From assembly GCA_028277365.1 (NCBI GenBank), contig JANQGK010000154.1:1-33204 (forward strand): a DNA stretch of 33,204 nt, read 5' to 3'. Origin of the DNA: Halieaceae bacterium. GTDB taxonomy: Bacteria > Pseudomonadota > Gammaproteobacteria > Pseudomonadales > Halieaceae. The notes under the pieces are model-generated. The model was not told the origin of the DNA, ran no database searches, and worked only from the letters and a program-made list of their open reading frames with translations. The translations under genes were made by a program, and so were the position numbers. Positions 32,585 through 33,204 of this stretch are shown here, one piece after another. Positions within the stretch are counted from its first letter, which is position 1; each line of letters opens with the position of its first letter.

Positions 32585-33204
32585 TTGGACGTTCTCAGTG
32601 ACATTCTCGATCTAATCAGCCTGCGCGGCAGCCTGTACTTTCGCACCCAGTTCTCGCCGCCCTGGGCCGTGCAGGTCCCGGCCTTCGAGCAAGTGGCGCG
32701 TTTTCACTTTGTCACCCGCGGCGAGTGTTGGGTACAGGTTCAAGGCCACATCAGCAGCCTGCAGTTAGGCCCCGGTGACCTGGTGGTCATCCCCCGCGGT
32801 GCGGCGCACGTCCTCAAGGACGACCCGAAGCGCGCGCCGGCGGCGCTGGACGACGTGATTCAGAAGAGCGGATTTCGCGGCGAGGGTGCACTGGTGTACG
32901 GCGGCGGAGAGGGCGGCGCTGCCTGTAAGCTGGTGTGCGGACATTTCGCGTTTGACGCTGATGTCCAGCACCCGCTGCTGGACAGCCTGCCCGAAGTCCT
33001 TCACATACCTGCTGCCGAGGGCGTCGACTACTCCTGGTTGGAAAGCGCACTGCGCTTCGTCGCCCACGAGGCAGAAAGCGGCCAGCCGGGCAGCGACGCG
33101 ATCCTCAGGCGGCTTGCCGAGATCATCTTCGTGCAGACGCTGCGCTCGCTGGACGCGGAGAGAAATCCGGCGCTGCGGTCCATTGCCGGCCTGACGGACA
33201 GGCG
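32585..33204 (+). CDS. AraC-family regulator with cupin sensor domain, 3'-truncated by the window edge
   Basis: A partial protein of 206 residues from a TTG start at 32585, with GGAG six bases upstream. It is missing from the ORF track because it has no stop in the window. The sequence 'DVLSDILDLISLRGSLYFRTQFSPPWAVQVP' and 'FHFVTRGECWVQVQGHISSLQLGPGDLVVIPRGAAHVLKD' is the cupin_6 sensor of AraC-type regulators, followed by 'GGACKLVCGHFAFD' -like and 'EIIFVQTLRSLDAE'. The last residues 'ALRSIAGLTDRR' correspond to the point just before the helix-turn-helix domain. It is divergent from the small membrane protein; AT-rich DNA at 32525-32560 may hold the promoters. Confidence 0.85.
   Translation, partial: MDVLSDILDLISLRGSLYFRTQFSPPWAVQVPAFEQVARFHFVTRGECWVQVQGHISSLQLGPGDLVVIPRGAAHVLKDDPKRAPAALDDVIQKSGFRGEGALVYGGGEGGAACKLVCGHFAFDADVQHPLLDSLPEVLHIPAAEGVDYSWLESALRFVAHEAESGQPGSDAILRRLAEIIFVQTLRSLDAERNPALRSIAGLTDR

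Overview
The window is GC-rich, gene-dense chromosomal DNA. Codon use is uniform and genes often overlap by an ATGA or GTGA junction. The block alaS - lysC - csrA - tRNA-Ser(GCU), with tRNA-Arg(ACG) further on, is the order found around csrA/rsmA in gammaproteobacteria (Escherichia csrA-serV-argV; Pseudomonas rsmA-tRNA-Ser-tRNA-Arg). With Sox, flavocytochrome c, a Zur-type receptor locus and many CoA-linked enzymes, this suggests a marine heterotrophic or sulfur-oxidising gammaproteobacterium, possibly Halieaceae/OM60-like. The taxon is an inference; no rRNA is present.

Layout. 1-4.6 kb: 3' end of a HIT protein, alaS, lysC, csrA, tRNA-Ser(GCU). 4.6-4.96 kb: a gene-free repeat region. 4.96-9.86 kb: a block lying between the two tRNA genes (lipoprotein; CitE-like lyase + MaoC hydratase operon; thioredoxin-fold protein; a three-gene operon ending in a nitronate monooxygenase-like protein). 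10.0-10.5 kb: tRNA-Arg(ACG) and a second gene-free repeat region. 10.5-14.6 kb: methyltransferase, candidate Zur box, small Cys/His exported protein, ZnuD-like TonB receptor, second methyltransferase. 14.7-17.5 kb: secreted alpha/beta hydrolase, membrane GGDEF-type protein, small coiled-coil lipoprotein. 17.9-24.1 kb: one tightly packed operon joining a molybdenum hydroxylase (IorAB-like) to a c-type cytochrome, an FccB-like flavoprotein and SoxX-Y-Z-A. 24.2-33.2 kb: alcohol dehydrogenase, M20-family lipoprotein, CoA ligase, GST, DUF1993 protein, molybdopterin oxidoreductase, small membrane protein and the 5' part of an AraC-type regulator.

The most unusual signal is non-coding. Both tRNA genes are followed by (i) a long near-perfect palindrome, (ii) a homologous ~100-nt element whose hairpins are kept by compensatory base changes between the two copies, and (iii) a locus-specific tandem array in which each unit starts with the 3' part (T-arm plus acceptor) of that particular tRNA. 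The tRNA-Arg array has seven units at an exact 25-bp period. The tRNA-Ser array has about three units at 51-52 bp. The shared element begins with the T-loop sequence GTTCGA and ends just before the ATC that follows it in a tRNA, so it looks inserted in the T-loop of a duplicated tRNA 3' end. I do not recognise this as a named family.

Other notable points: a SoxY whose C-terminus is AACVIQ instead of GGCGG; an M20 protein lacking several metal ligands; a GGDDF cyclase-like domain without an RxxD site; and a tRNA-Arg with a G.G mismatch in its anticodon stem.
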